The notes under the pieces are model-generated. The model was not told the DNA's origin, ran no database searches, and saw only the letters and a list, made by a program, of their open reading frames with translations. Positions 8,374-16,703 of a stretch of DNA of 64,000 bases are shown in pieces. The translations under genes were made by a program, and so were the position numbers. The stretch is from Sphingobacterium spiritivorum. Lineage in GTDB: Bacteria; Bacteroidota; Bacteroidia; Sphingobacteriales; Sphingobacteriaceae. The DNA is taken from NCBI RefSeq assembly GCF_016725325.1, contig NZ_CP068083.1, forward strand, positions 2,604,001 to 2,668,000, given 5' to 3'. Within the stretch, counting starts at the first letter, position 1. Each line of letters begins with the position of its first letter.

Positions 8374-9759
8374 TTATATTTCGTGTTCGCTTGTTATTAG
8401 TTTCCAAGGTGTAATAGAGATCGTAGCCTCTATATTTGCATCTACGTTTCCTGGTACGATAGGTTTTTCCGGATCAACAGGATTTGTCGGTGTTACGCCT
8501 CCGCCCGGATTACCTGGTGTTCCAGGTTCGCCCGGTACTTGTCCTTCTTTCGGTGTACCCAAACCGTTGATTTTGGTAATTTGTGCATTAAAGAAGGTGT
8601 TACGAAGTATACCTGCTTTATTGGCTCCGGCAGCCTGATCCTCATTGAGGTACAAACGGTAGTAGCAGAGTCCATTTTCATAGGTAAGTACAGCTGATTG
8701 AGAAACCGTAGTGGCCACTCCGTTTACAGTTTTTGTTACTTTATATTTGTCGCTGGCTGCTTCTTTGTCCGCCTCTGTTTTGCTCGCAAAATACAACTGG
8801 TGCATATATAGATTACTACCTACCTGTCCAAATACAACATAAAATGTTCCGCTTGCTGGTAGGGTACCATCACTTACTGTAGTTGGGGTGAATTTTGATC
8901 TGATCTGTATATAAGTCAACTGCGTGTGCTCACTTTTTTCGGAAGTGTTTTCAGGAATATATACCGTTTTAAGTGCATTTGTAGCAGTTCCTTTTGCATC
9001 TACAGGCTTATATTCATTACTAAGTACGGGTTCAAATGCAGCATTATAGCCTGCAGCATTGGCAGTGCGATCAATAAATGTCCAGTTGGCATCTTTAAAG
9101 TCAAACAGATTACCTATAAATATCTGCTTGTTGCGCTGTCCCACAGTATACTGAAGATCAGATACCGCACCTCCTTGTGTATTCAGACTCAGGTTGGCTC
9201 CCTGCAATATACCTGCTTTGGCCAGTAAACGTGCCACCGGAATGCTGATCTTATTATCCGGATCGTTACCTTCTTTAATAGTCAGTGATGCTACAGCCTG
9301 ATTGAACATCATTACGCCGTCATTAGCTGTGGCCAGTTGCGCCATATTGACAACGTAAGGAGACTGCATAGCTGAGAAGTTTGCTTTTAGCTGGTCGGCG
9401 AGCGACTGAGGTAAGTTGATGCCGATGTAAATCCTTTTTCTTCCTGTTTTCGTTTCGATGGTTTTTGGTGATGAGAGATTGGCTTCCGCACCAGAAAACC
9501 TTTTATATCCCGCAGGAGTAAGTCCTCCGTCCTCATTGTACAGAAATACGTCAATAGTCGTAATCTTTGACTCGTTTGCGGTACCGTTATCCGATCCTAC
9601 TGTACTGGCATAAGTCCCGATGTTGGCAGAGGGGGTAATATTAAGGGTTACACGGGCATCTTTTTCGTCCCCGGGTACAACAGGAGAGGGCTCTCCTCCT
9701 TGTTTTTTACATGATGCAAGGGTTAACCCTGCAAGAGCGATAATGGCGTACTTTTTCAT
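8374..9759 (-). CDS. Mfa1-family major fimbrial subunit
   Basis: Secreted lipoprotein precursor of the Mfa1 family. The frame is open to 9825, but Met codons at 9765 and 9759 begin the signal peptide MKKYAIIALAGLTLASC, so 9759 is chosen (461 residues). Features: lipobox LASC; an N-terminal ARVTLNITPSANIGTYAS strand; TTIDVFLYNEDGG; a Pro/Gly-rich linker near residues 405-440 (PGEPGTPGNPGGGVTP); and a final strand ISITPWKLIT, like the C-terminal donor strand region of Mfa1-type pilins. In Porphyromonas such precursors are lipidated and then cut by an Arg-specific protease before polymerising. The C11 protease at 12794-13918 is a candidate for that step here. It is the first gene of the four-gene run. 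Confidence 0.8.
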   Translation of the reverse strand: MKKYAIIALAGLTLASCKKQGGEPSPVVPGDEKDARVTLNITPSANIGTYASTVGSDNGTANESKITTIDVFLYNEDGGLTPAGYKRFSGAEANLSSPKTIETKTGRKRIYIGINLPQSLADQLKANFSAMQSPYVVNMAQLATANDGVMMFNQAVASLTIKEGNDPDNKISIPVARLLAKAGILQGANLSLNTQGGAVSDLQYTVGQRNKQIFIGNLFDFKDANWTFIDRTANAAGYNAAFEPVLSNEYKPVDAKGTATNALKTVYIPENTSEKSEHTQLTYIQIRSKFTPTTVSDGTLPASGTFYVVFGQVGSNLYMHQLYFASKTEADKEAASDKYKVTKTVNGVATTVSQSAVLTYENGLCYYRLYLNEDQAAGANKAGILRNTFFNAQITKINGLGTPKEGQVPGEPGTPGNPGGGVTPTNPVDPEKPIVPGNVDANIEATISITPWKLITSEHEI

Positions 9760-10789
9760 ACTCATTCTTTTTGGTGTTAAATTATTATTCTTGTTTTCTA
9801 TATTATGTGTTAATTTCATATACACATTGATTCTGCAAGGTTCTGATCAGGTCAATTATGAATGCTGATGTTATGCTGTGTACAAATCTGATTGTCAGAA
9901 TATTCCACCTTTACCGATGCTGTTTGCTTAGTCTAGAGGATAAAATAATATCCTGTTTTGAAATTGTGATCCGGCATTTTCAGAGAATAAGGCATCTGTT
10001 TTTCTTTCGGATTTACATTTCCTTAGGATTCTGTATATCCGAATATGGAAATAATAGGAAGTCAGTGTGTTATTAAAAAATGTTGTGTCATGTTCCTCAA
10101 GATCTGTTTACTGGAATTCAGCAAAACAGAAATTTTACTGTTTAAAAACTATCGGCTCACTTGAGTTTAGTAATCTGTGAATGTTTGTGTCCTAAGCTTT
10201 ATTATGCTTTGATGCATGTCGTTAATTAATATTTTTTTCAATACAAATATCCATAATCAACACGCTGAAGGCTATCCCGACTAATCTTAAAACTATCGGG
10301 ATCGTTCATTTTTTAAGAACGTGTGGAGGACATCAGATTCTTCTTGCCCTGTATAAGGATCGTCCGACGGTGCATAAAGTTGTAAGCATTGCCGTATGAG
10401 TGCATATTCTGTATATCATGTCTGAAGACGGATAGTATATAGCCCGGTTGTATTTGCATTCTATTTGGAATCTCTGAGATCTGTAATTGTATATTTTTGT
10501 GCTCAAATGTTCGAAATGAATGGTTTGCAAATAAAAAAGTTCGTTAAAGGGGAGGACGGTACCGTGTGAAATGTGCTGTGAAATTTATAGTTACGGAAAA
10601 GTCGGGTAGTGGTTACGTAAAAGAATTTATAGGTGACCGGTATCTGTGATAGCAGATTCGATGGATTGGTTACAATGATTAACTCGACCTTTGAAGAGAA
10701 TATAAGACTCGCTTAAACATACTGGATGTATATTAAAGACGATCAATAAATTTTATTTCTCAAACAGTATTCTGTGTAGAGCCTATGTG
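9760..10789. other. 1-kb non-coding region upstream of the fimbrial operon
   Basis: No gene is supported; short frames on both strands lack any signal or domain. Two adjacent hairpins lie at 10275-10302 (tcccga/tcggga) and about 10303-10321 (cgttc/gaacg). Degenerate -7 candidates for the minus strand are at 9883-9890 (CAGATTTG) and 10244-10251 (GATATTTG), each with one mismatch. The length suggests the main control region of the fimbrial genes. No pair of long inverted repeats that would mark an invertible promoter was found. Confidence 0.5.
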
Positions 10790-11401
10790 TTATAGTCTGT
10801 ATACCAGTGAAATAGAGAATTTATTCGGACCTATATAATTGTAGGTTTCTGACCTTAGCTTTTCACTGTATTTTAATTTCTTGTATACATCATGTTTCAT
10901 ATTGGCGTAACCAATCCCCAGAGAGGCTTCAGCACCAATTTTATCACTAATGGTCAGCTGATACCCTCCGGCAATACCAACCCCGAAAAGATATCCCTGG
11001 TAATAATTATCTTTAAGTGATTTGCTAAGTGATATATAACCCGCATTGTAGTTAGCGTAATTGAGGTTGGCTCCGGCAAAAAATCCCTCAAAAGCTTCAC
11101 CCTGCATCCACATTCTGAATTCAGGTTGTAGGGCGATATGTCTGAGTTTAGTGTTGCCAGCATATTTTTTTAATGAATTGTAAGAGACGGATGTATGTAC
11201 AGTAATTGGGAAATCATAATCTTCGTTGATAATGGTTTCTGCTGCTAAATTGATATTACCGATAGCCAATCCTGCTATATTGCTCTTGAATACCCAGCTG
11301 CCGCCACTGTTATTATATCTGCTTTTAGGGAACTGCGCAATCAGGAGAGAACAATTTAAAATCAGGCTTAGTAAAACAAGGATTGATGCTTTTGGTTTCA
11401 T
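10790..11401 (-). CDS. DUF3575-like outer-membrane beta-barrel protein
   Basis: A 203-residue exported protein with signal peptide MKPKASILVLLSLILNCSLLIAQ. The mature part alternates short polar and hydrophobic strands (SNIAGLAIGNINLAAE, HIALQPEFRMWMQGEAFEGFFAGANLNYANY) and ends in an aromatic-hydrophobic SLVYRL, as in small outer-membrane barrels. The pattern resembles DUF3575, which commonly accompanies Mfa/Fim fimbrial genes in Bacteroidota, consistent with its place just upstream of the fimbrial operon on the same strand. It may help display or assemble fimbriae, but its function is unknown. The large gaps on both sides suggest its own promoter. Confidence 0.75.
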   Translation of the reverse strand: MKPKASILVLLSLILNCSLLIAQFPKSRYNNSGGSWVFKSNIAGLAIGNINLAAETIINEDYDFPITVHTSVSYNSLKKYAGNTKLRHIALQPEFRMWMQGEAFEGFFAGANLNYANYNAGYISLSKSLKDNYYQGYLFGVGIAGGYQLTISDKIGAEASLGIGYANMKHDVYKKLKYSEKLRSETYNYIGPNKFSISLVYRL

Positions 11402-11860
11402 ATGATGTGATGTAAATTCTGTTTTTATATTACGTGATCAGACTGATCCACATTTGAGGCGAATCTTTCAGGCTAGTTGTGTCCCTTTTATTGCAAAGAT
11501 TGGGAATGATAAAAGATTAAAATGTTCCTATGGATTTTAAAACCAATTGGATTGATCATTTCTATATTTAGCTTAATAGAATCAGATAAAGATGTTTTAA
11601 GGCTTTTTGTGCGGATAGCTATGTACGTATTAGGGCACTAGAATTTGGAAATATGGGGTAATCAGGTTTAATATGGTTGGCGTTTGTTCGAATGAATATG
11701 TTTACCAGCATAAAGGTTTTTCTATACAGTACTGATATGGAGCCTTATCGGCTAATAATTGTTGTATTCTTAAGATCCGGTATGATCCCCCCCGGATCAT
11801 ATCGGATATCCAATTTTAAAGGAGAGAAGAACAATTTTTCTGAATACATATGCCATTTGT
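11402..11860. other. Non-coding gap with a C-tract hairpin
   Basis: No gene supported. At 11774-11810 a stem of about 12 bp (ccggtatgatcc with ggatcatatcgg) closes over a C7 tract. It lies 50 nt beyond the stop codon of the thioredoxin-like gene on the minus strand and may be its 3' hairpin, although no T run follows. Confidence 0.5.
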
Positions 11861-12778
11861 TTACAATACCTCCTGAGCCTTTAAGTCTGATAGTACGGAT
11901 TCTATCTGAGAAAATGGTGCGTCTTTAAGAAGCACTTTCTTGTCTTTATCGATAAGGTATAATGAAGGTAGCGCGCGCAGGTCATACCGTTGCTGATTAG
12001 ATATCTTATCGTTATATCCATTGATCCAGTCTGAAGGGAGTGATCTGATGTAAGATGACCAGTTTTTTTGGGATGGTTCGGTACAGATGGCCAGAATAGC
12101 GAGTCCTTGACGGACCGTTTTAAATTCGTTTAATATACGGCTCTGTATCATTTTTTTTGTTGTTTCCTCACAGAAGGGACAGGTGGGGTTATAAAAATAT
12201 AAGAGTGTATAGTTGCTTTTTGTAGTAAACAGAGACGCTTCTCTTGATTTGCGTGTGATGTATGTGAAATCTTCTGCAGTTTGGTTTACATTGTTCCTTG
12301 AAATTATATGGAGCTGGTATCTGGTACGCACCAGAAATATATCCTCAATCCCTGGAAATGTAAGTTTATATTCCAAAAAGGTAGCATACAGTTTGTCATT
12401 CCGAAGAGGAGACAGCGGATTGTAGAGGTAGTTCTCTATCAGATCCCCCACTTGTATAACTAAGGTGGATGAAGTTACTTTTCTATTCAGAAATCCCCTC
12501 ATTGTTTCGTTAGCCATTGCCGGTGGGAACGTTTGGAGAAGTAGCAGATAGTCTTCCAAAGACTCTTTAAAGCCTTCTAGTCCGATGTCAGAAAGACTAT
12601 CCGGTAAAGGTATATCATCCCAATAATGTTTAGCAAGATAATACTTATGTTCCTGTCCGTGAATAGAAGCACTAAGACTATCGGAATCTTTTTCTTCCTG
12701 TTCATGAATCGCCTGATTCGGAGATTGACAGGAAATGATAAACCCTGCATACAGGAGTGAAAAAAGCAATTTTTTCAT
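11861..12778 (-). CDS. Thioredoxin-like lipoprotein with CxxC motif (DUF5106-like)
   Basis: The frame is open to 12793 only through a TTG codon. The ATG at 12778 starts the signal peptide MKKLLFSLLYAGFIISC with a lipobox Cys, giving 305 residues. The N-terminal half is helical and resembles the DUF5106 region found in Bacteroidota thioredoxin-like proteins. The C-terminal half is a thioredoxin fold: TLLYFYNPTCPFCEETTKKM carries CPFC, and ALPSLYLIDKDKKVLL gives the cis-Pro loop and strand. It is probably a periplasm-facing thiol oxidoreductase. It follows the C11 protease gene with a 15-nt gap, so the two are likely co-transcribed. A role in maturing fimbrial or protease proteins is inference. 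Confidence 0.8.
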   Translation of the reverse strand: MKKLLFSLLYAGFIISCQSPNQAIHEQEEKDSDSLSASIHGQEHKYYLAKHYWDDIPLPDSLSDIGLEGFKESLEDYLLLLQTFPPAMANETMRGFLNRKVTSSTLVIQVGDLIENYLYNPLSPLRNDKLYATFLEYKLTFPGIEDIFLVRTRYQLHIISRNNVNQTAEDFTYITRKSREASLFTTKSNYTLLYFYNPTCPFCEETTKKMIQSRILNEFKTVRQGLAILAICTEPSQKNWSSYIRSLPSDWINGYNDKISNQQRYDLRALPSLYLIDKDKKVLLKDAPFSQIESVLSDLKAQEVL

Positions 12779-12793
12779 ATTCACTTTGAGCAA

Positions 12794-13918
12794 TTATGGA
12801 TTAATTTGGGTATCTGTTGCCCACTTTAGTTTTGCATATTCGGTATTGAGATACAGAAAACGGGCCTGTGGTATGTAACTTGTAAGGCCGCTATGTGTCC
12901 GGATAATAAAACCATTTTGTGCTAATAAAAACTGTGGAGTTGACGATTTAAAAACGATGATCTTGTCCAGAAGAGACTGAAGTTTTTCATGGCTTTCCAC
13001 CGGAGCTAATCTTTTATAATAATCTGCGAAATCAAAAAACAGTTTGTAGTTTGTGTATCTGTCAAAATGTTGTATAAGGCTTAGGTCATTTAATGGTAAA
13101 GACCCGGAGACATTTGTGCGTACCCATCCTGCCAGTTGCGGCAATGGTCTGACATCTATCAGCGATATAGTAGCTGACCGATAGTCGCCACGGAGGCCGT
13201 TGTAATAAGCAAATACCCGTTGAGAAAAACCTTTTAAGTCCGCTTCTTCTTTATAAAGGTAGGGAAGGAGCTGTGCATATATAGGCGTAAATCCCGGAGA
13301 AAGTATTTCTGCAGACGAGGCTACGACGTATCGCGTCTTGTCTTTAAGTTCGTACAGTACCTCTATCCCTGTCATAAAACAGGATTCAAAGATTATAAAG
13401 TCAAAGCTGTTATCGGGCAAAGCTGTGGCAAAATCTCGCAATTCCAGATCATTTTTGTCATCCTGCAATAGTGTTCTCGGCTTGAGTAGTGTACTTTGAG
13501 GCAGCCAGCCTGAAGCATGTGAAAACATGATCAGTCCATAGCTTTTGGAAGGGGCTGTCTTCCTGACATCAGCTAATACTTTGACAAATATATTCGCGTC
13601 TGCCGTATTTTGTTTTTCATAGATCTTCCACACTTTTTCGACCACCTTGCCAGAGGAATTTGTAGTAATCTCTAATAAACGGGGGGTGGCATCCTGTACT
13701 GCCTGATAGATAAGTAATCTCCCCATATCGGCATTATATCCCTGTTTTAATGCTTCGATTTTATCGTATGTTTCATACTGCAGGTTATTGTTCCCTCCCA
13801 TATACACGAGAACAGTACGGGAGATAGCAGCATTTTCCGGAATATCCGGGGAGTCTTTGCGACAACCTGAGAACATCAAAAGGTAACAAAGGCAAAATAG
13901 AATGTACAAAGTTTTCAT
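12794..13918 (-). CDS. Clostripain-family (C11) cysteine protease lipoprotein
   Basis: A 374-residue lipoprotein with lipobox MFSGC (Cys19). The catalytic pair of the C11 family is visible: His134 in IMFSHASGW and Cys180 in IIFESCFMTG, with the YMGGNNNLQ strand at about 39 opening the caspase-like fold. C11 proteases usually cut after Arg or Lys and act outside the cytoplasm. The gene heads a pair with the CxxC lipoprotein and lies beside the fimbrial operon. In Porphyromonas the FimA and Mfa1 precursors are matured by Arg-gingipain, a C25 protease, so a C11 enzyme could do that job here; this is inference from context. Protease identity is well supported, substrate is not. Confidence 0.85.
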   Translation of the reverse strand: MKTLYILFCLCYLLMFSGCRKDSPDIPENAAISRTVLVYMGGNNNLQYETYDKIEALKQGYNADMGRLLIYQAVQDATPRLLEITTNSSGKVVEKVWKIYEKQNTADANIFVKVLADVRKTAPSKSYGLIMFSHASGWLPQSTLLKPRTLLQDDKNDLELRDFATALPDNSFDFIIFESCFMTGIEVLYELKDKTRYVVASSAEILSPGFTPIYAQLLPYLYKEEADLKGFSQRVFAYYNGLRGDYRSATISLIDVRPLPQLAGWVRTNVSGSLPLNDLSLIQHFDRYTNYKLFFDFADYYKRLAPVESHEKLQSLLDKIIVFKSSTPQFLLAQNGFIIRTHSGLTSYIPQARFLYLNTEYAKLKWATDTQINP

Positions 13919-14111
13919 GTTTTTTTTGCTTACATGGGTTTAGGAGACATCACTAGCATTTTTATTTTAGACCATATGGCGATAGCTTCGTTGTATTATC
14001 CTGTTATGGAGATCTGAATATGGCTTTCTTTTTATGATGATAGTAAACCGTTTTTTATAATTTAAAAGAGCCGGTTTATTTATGCAGTCTTGCTTTTACA
14101 GCTATTTATAT

Positions 14112-15152
14112 TCAGGCGACAGTAACCTGTGTCTGCGCTATAATCAATTCTTTTTCTTTAACATACTGTCTTGGTGATATACCATAGTATCTTTTGAATA
14201 TTTTTGAAAAATGGCCTAAATTGGTATATCCGACATCCATACCCGCTATTGATATACTTACTCCTTCAAGAATCATTTGAGCTGCTTTTTCCATACGGGC
14301 GTCCAGATAGAACTGTGAATAGTTCTTGCCGAAGATGCGGGTAAAGGATTGTATAAATTTTGTCTTGCTCATGTTATGTTCGCCGGCTAAGATCTCGAGA
14401 GGTGGCCAGGGTTTGTGCAGCTGACGAATCAATCTTTCTTTGAGTTTAGTAAAGGGCTCACTTCCTAATGATAGTTCTTTATTTAGAGCCTGTTCACGGA
14501 TATAAATTTTTCTGAAGAAATGAGCAAGGAGGCTTAGTGTTGCGCCGTGTATCTGAAACTTGAAAGAAGAAGGAGTTGGTAGTGACATATGGAGTATTTC
14601 GTATGCCGTATTGAAATCCACCAAGTCCATATTCAATAAGCCATGAACAGGAACGTTATCCTGAAACTGTTGCAAAACATGAGAATCGCATGTCTCACTG
14701 TCTGCATTATGGGTAATCCAACGCCTGTCAGCAATGAGAATAAGGAATTTGATATGATCACCCTTATGTATATCTGTCTGTAGTCCGGTTCCGGAAGAAG
14801 AATAAAGTACAGCTTCTGAAAAGGGCAGTATATAATCTGTTTTATTTTTATTGGCGCTGATTGTACATTCCTGACTTTCACTCAGGTTGAGGTGTATAAT
14901 GAACTCCTCGTTTTTGGGATCAGGGCTTCTGTTTATTTTCAGATTGATATGAAAGATACAGTTTACTCTTAATAGGCTGAGTCCGTCTCCAAAAGTGATC
15001 ACTTCAAACATTCCCTCACCTATAGCAGGATGTAATATTAAATTGTTATCCCTCACTTCATTTACATGTCCGGTCATTTCGCTGAGTATATCTGAGAAAT
15101 TCCTGAGCCAGCGATCATCTGTTGTTAGATAGTAATCTAATTTAAATGTCAT
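14112..15152 (-). CDS. AraC-family transcriptional regulator (subfamily A)
   Basis: A 346-residue regulator. The last 100 residues (about 245-340) form the two helix-turn-helix units of AraC/XylS proteins: WPPLEILAGEHNMSKTKFIQSF for the first and GVSISIAGMDVGYTNLGHFSKIFKRYYGISPRQY for the second. The N-terminal part is a sensor of unknown ligand and shares the SSSGTGLQTD..IADRRWI block with the next two genes. Its upstream region is well organised: a perfect -7 element TAACTTTG (minus strand, 15177-15184) and direct repeats at 15211-15246 that look like AraC half-sites. It is the regulator nearest the fimbrial locus and may control it, which is inference. Confidence 0.88.
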   Translation of the reverse strand: MTFKLDYYLTTDDRWLRNFSDILSEMTGHVNEVRDNNLILHPAIGEGMFEVITFGDGLSLLRVNCIFHINLKINRSPDPKNEEFIIHLNLSESQECTISANKNKTDYILPFSEAVLYSSSGTGLQTDIHKGDHIKFLILIADRRWITHNADSETCDSHVLQQFQDNVPVHGLLNMDLVDFNTAYEILHMSLPTPSSFKFQIHGATLSLLAHFFRKIYIREQALNKELSLGSEPFTKLKERLIRQLHKPWPPLEILAGEHNMSKTKFIQSFTRIFGKNYSQFYLDARMEKAAQMILEGVSISIAGMDVGYTNLGHFSKIFKRYYGISPRQYVKEKELIIAQTQVTVA

Positions 15153-15176
15153 GATAATTGTTTATTTGCCTGAATA

Positions 15177-15184
15177 CAAAGTTA
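15177..15184 (-). promoter_or_regulatory. -7 element of the AraC gene at 14112-15152
   Basis: TAACTTTG on the minus strand fits TAnnTTTG exactly, 25 nt upstream of the start codon. A TTG at 15201-15203 is a possible -33 element but with short spacing (16 nt). Confidence 0.65.
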
Positions 15185-15200
15185 CATTGTCAGTGCCTTG

Positions 15201-15246
15201 CAATAGGCTAGAATAAGCTAATTAACTGTTGGAATAAGACTAATTA
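15201..15246 (-). promoter_or_regulatory. Direct-repeat operator, probable AraC-type binding sites
   Basis: gaataagctaatta (15211-15224) and gaataagactaatta (15232-15246) are direct repeats 21 bp apart, two helical turns, with a third partial copy caataggcta at 15201. They sit just upstream of the promoter, the position expected for AraC activator half-sites. Confidence 0.6.
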
Positions 15247-15295
15247 TGAAGGTTTTATATAGATATATCCAGCTCAGAGGGTCGTAAATATTATG

Positions 15296-16570
15296 CTAGT
15301 GACTGATTGTTTGTCTGTATCTGCTGGGTTCAATATGAAATATCTGTTTAAATGTTTTTGCAAAATGGCTGAGATTTGAGAACCCTACCTTTTGACCAAC
15401 CTCTGAAATGGGTTCGCCGGTTTGTAAAAATTCAGCAGCTTTTTGCATGCGGATTTCCATCATCATTGTATGGTAACTTTTGCCATATATATTTTTGAAA
15501 AGTGTTATAAATTTAGTGCGGCTCATCAAACATTTATGTGCTATAAGGTTTATTGTTGGCCAGCTGCTGTTTAGGTTTTTTTCCAGCTTTCCGATTACAC
15601 ACATAATTCTGGATACATCTGAAAAGTCAGCATACTGAGAAGGTGTATCCTCCTGCAGGTGTCTTGTAATAAAATGTGAGAGCAACTGGAGTACTTTTCC
15701 TTTTGTCTGAAGTCGTGTATCAGTCTGGTTGTCTTTTTCCTGCAGCAAAGCAAAAGCCAGAGACATTTCTTCCATAGTAAGGTTGAGCATACCCTGCATC
15801 GCTTTATTTTTAAGAAAATCCTGTATCAGATCCTGACCTATATCCGTGCTGTAGTTTAGCTGTTTGTTTATCAGCCAGGATCGGTGTATGATAATGGTAA
15901 CCCACTTAGACCATTTCCCTTCAGGAAGTTCCAGTTCTGCTGATTTTCCGCTGCTGGAATAAAACACTGCTTCCTCCCAGTCAACGCCGACATCGGTTTG
16001 CTGTCCGTTGTCTTTTTTTATAATGAATGAAGATTCACTAAGGTTAAAATGAATAAACAGATGTGTATTTGAATGTATACTATTTCGTATAAACTTAACC
16101 GGATTTTTGAATCTGACATTTGCTTTGAACAGACCCAGACCTGTACTGAGTTGGGACATAGATATTGTGCCTTCTCCTATAGAAGAGGGTAAATGAATAC
16201 TGTTGTTCTTTGGTAGAATCGTATCCTTATATACCTTTGACATTGCCTGAGCGAAATCATGTAGACAATCTTTTTCACTGTTCAGATATACATTAACCTC
16301 AGATACAATCTTATCATCTTGTTTTCCGGTGTCAAGTCCCAGATACTGAGCAATTATGATCTCGTCTTTTTCAGGATGGCTCTTTATGGACAAAGAAGTA
16401 CTCTCTCCCATACATTTTACTTTTAACTGCTGGGCTTTACTGTCTTGTACAATTATGAAAAAACCTGCACTTTCTATTTTAGCACCGTTATGAACCATAT
16501 CCGAGTGCATAAATTCAAGAGGAAACAGAACCGGACTTCCTTCAATAATAATATATTTTTTTATTTTCAT
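15296..16570 (-). CDS. AraC-family regulator with an extra N-terminal domain
   Basis: A 424-residue protein, about 80 longer than its neighbour because of an added N-terminal domain (residues 1-95, starting MKIKKYIIIEGSPVLFPLEF and including MGESTSLSIKSHP). I do not recognise this domain as a named family. The middle part (about 115-300) matches the sensor region of the preceding AraC gene, including SSSGKSAEL and IIIHRSWL. The AraC helix-turn-helix pair occupies about 325-420 (INLIAHKCLMSRTKFITLF; GEPISEVGQKVGFSNLSHFAKTFKQIF). A perfect -7 element TAACTTTG lies at 16605-16612, and repeated TATnAGGTA-like motifs lie farther upstream. It is closely paralogous to the truncated gene at 16704-17606. 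Confidence 0.87.
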   Translation of the reverse strand: MKIKKYIIIEGSPVLFPLEFMHSDMVHNGAKIESAGFFIIVQDSKAQQLKVKCMGESTSLSIKSHPEKDEIIIAQYLGLDTGKQDDKIVSEVNVYLNSEKDCLHDFAQAMSKVYKDTILPKNNSIHLPSSIGEGTISMSQLSTGLGLFKANVRFKNPVKFIRNSIHSNTHLFIHFNLSESSFIIKKDNGQQTDVGVDWEEAVFYSSSGKSAELELPEGKWSKWVTIIIHRSWLINKQLNYSTDIGQDLIQDFLKNKAMQGMLNLTMEEMSLAFALLQEKDNQTDTRLQTKGKVLQLLSHFITRHLQEDTPSQYADFSDVSRIMCVIGKLEKNLNSSWPTINLIAHKCLMSRTKFITLFKNIYGKSYHTMMMEIRMQKAAEFLQTGEPISEVGQKVGFSNLSHFAKTFKQIFHIEPSRYRQTISH

Positions 16571-16604
16571 ACGCTTTCACACATTAATATCTTATTGATT
16601 AGTA

Positions 16605-16612
16605 CAAAGTTA
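16605..16612 (-). promoter_or_regulatory. -7 element of the AraC gene at 15296-16570
   Basis: TAACTTTG on the minus strand, an exact TAnnTTTG match and identical to the one upstream of the neighbouring AraC gene, 35 nt before the start codon. Confidence 0.65.
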
Positions 16613-16620
16613 TGTCGGAT

Positions 16621-16669
16621 TATTAGGTAAAGAGGATAGTATAAGGTATTAAAATACTATATTAAGGTA
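16621..16669 (-). promoter_or_regulatory. Three direct repeats upstream of the AraC gene
   Basis: Written on the plus strand: tattaggta (16621-16629), tataaggta (16640-16648) and tattaaggta (16660-16669), about 20 bp apart. A 20-bp block at 16647-16666 recurs with one difference at 17682-17701, the same distance upstream of the truncated paralogue. These are likely regulator-binding sites. Confidence 0.55.
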
Positions 16670-16703
16670 GAAATAATTGGATTCGTAATTCTTGCTCAGA
16701 ATC

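Noticed and set aside
10333..10530. 65-codon minus-strand frame upstream of the fimbrial operon
   Set aside because: No recognisable feature, and composition matches the non-coding surroundings.
9760..10789. Invertible fimbrial promoter
   Set aside because: No pair of inverted repeats long enough to act as recombination sites and no nearby recombinase were found.
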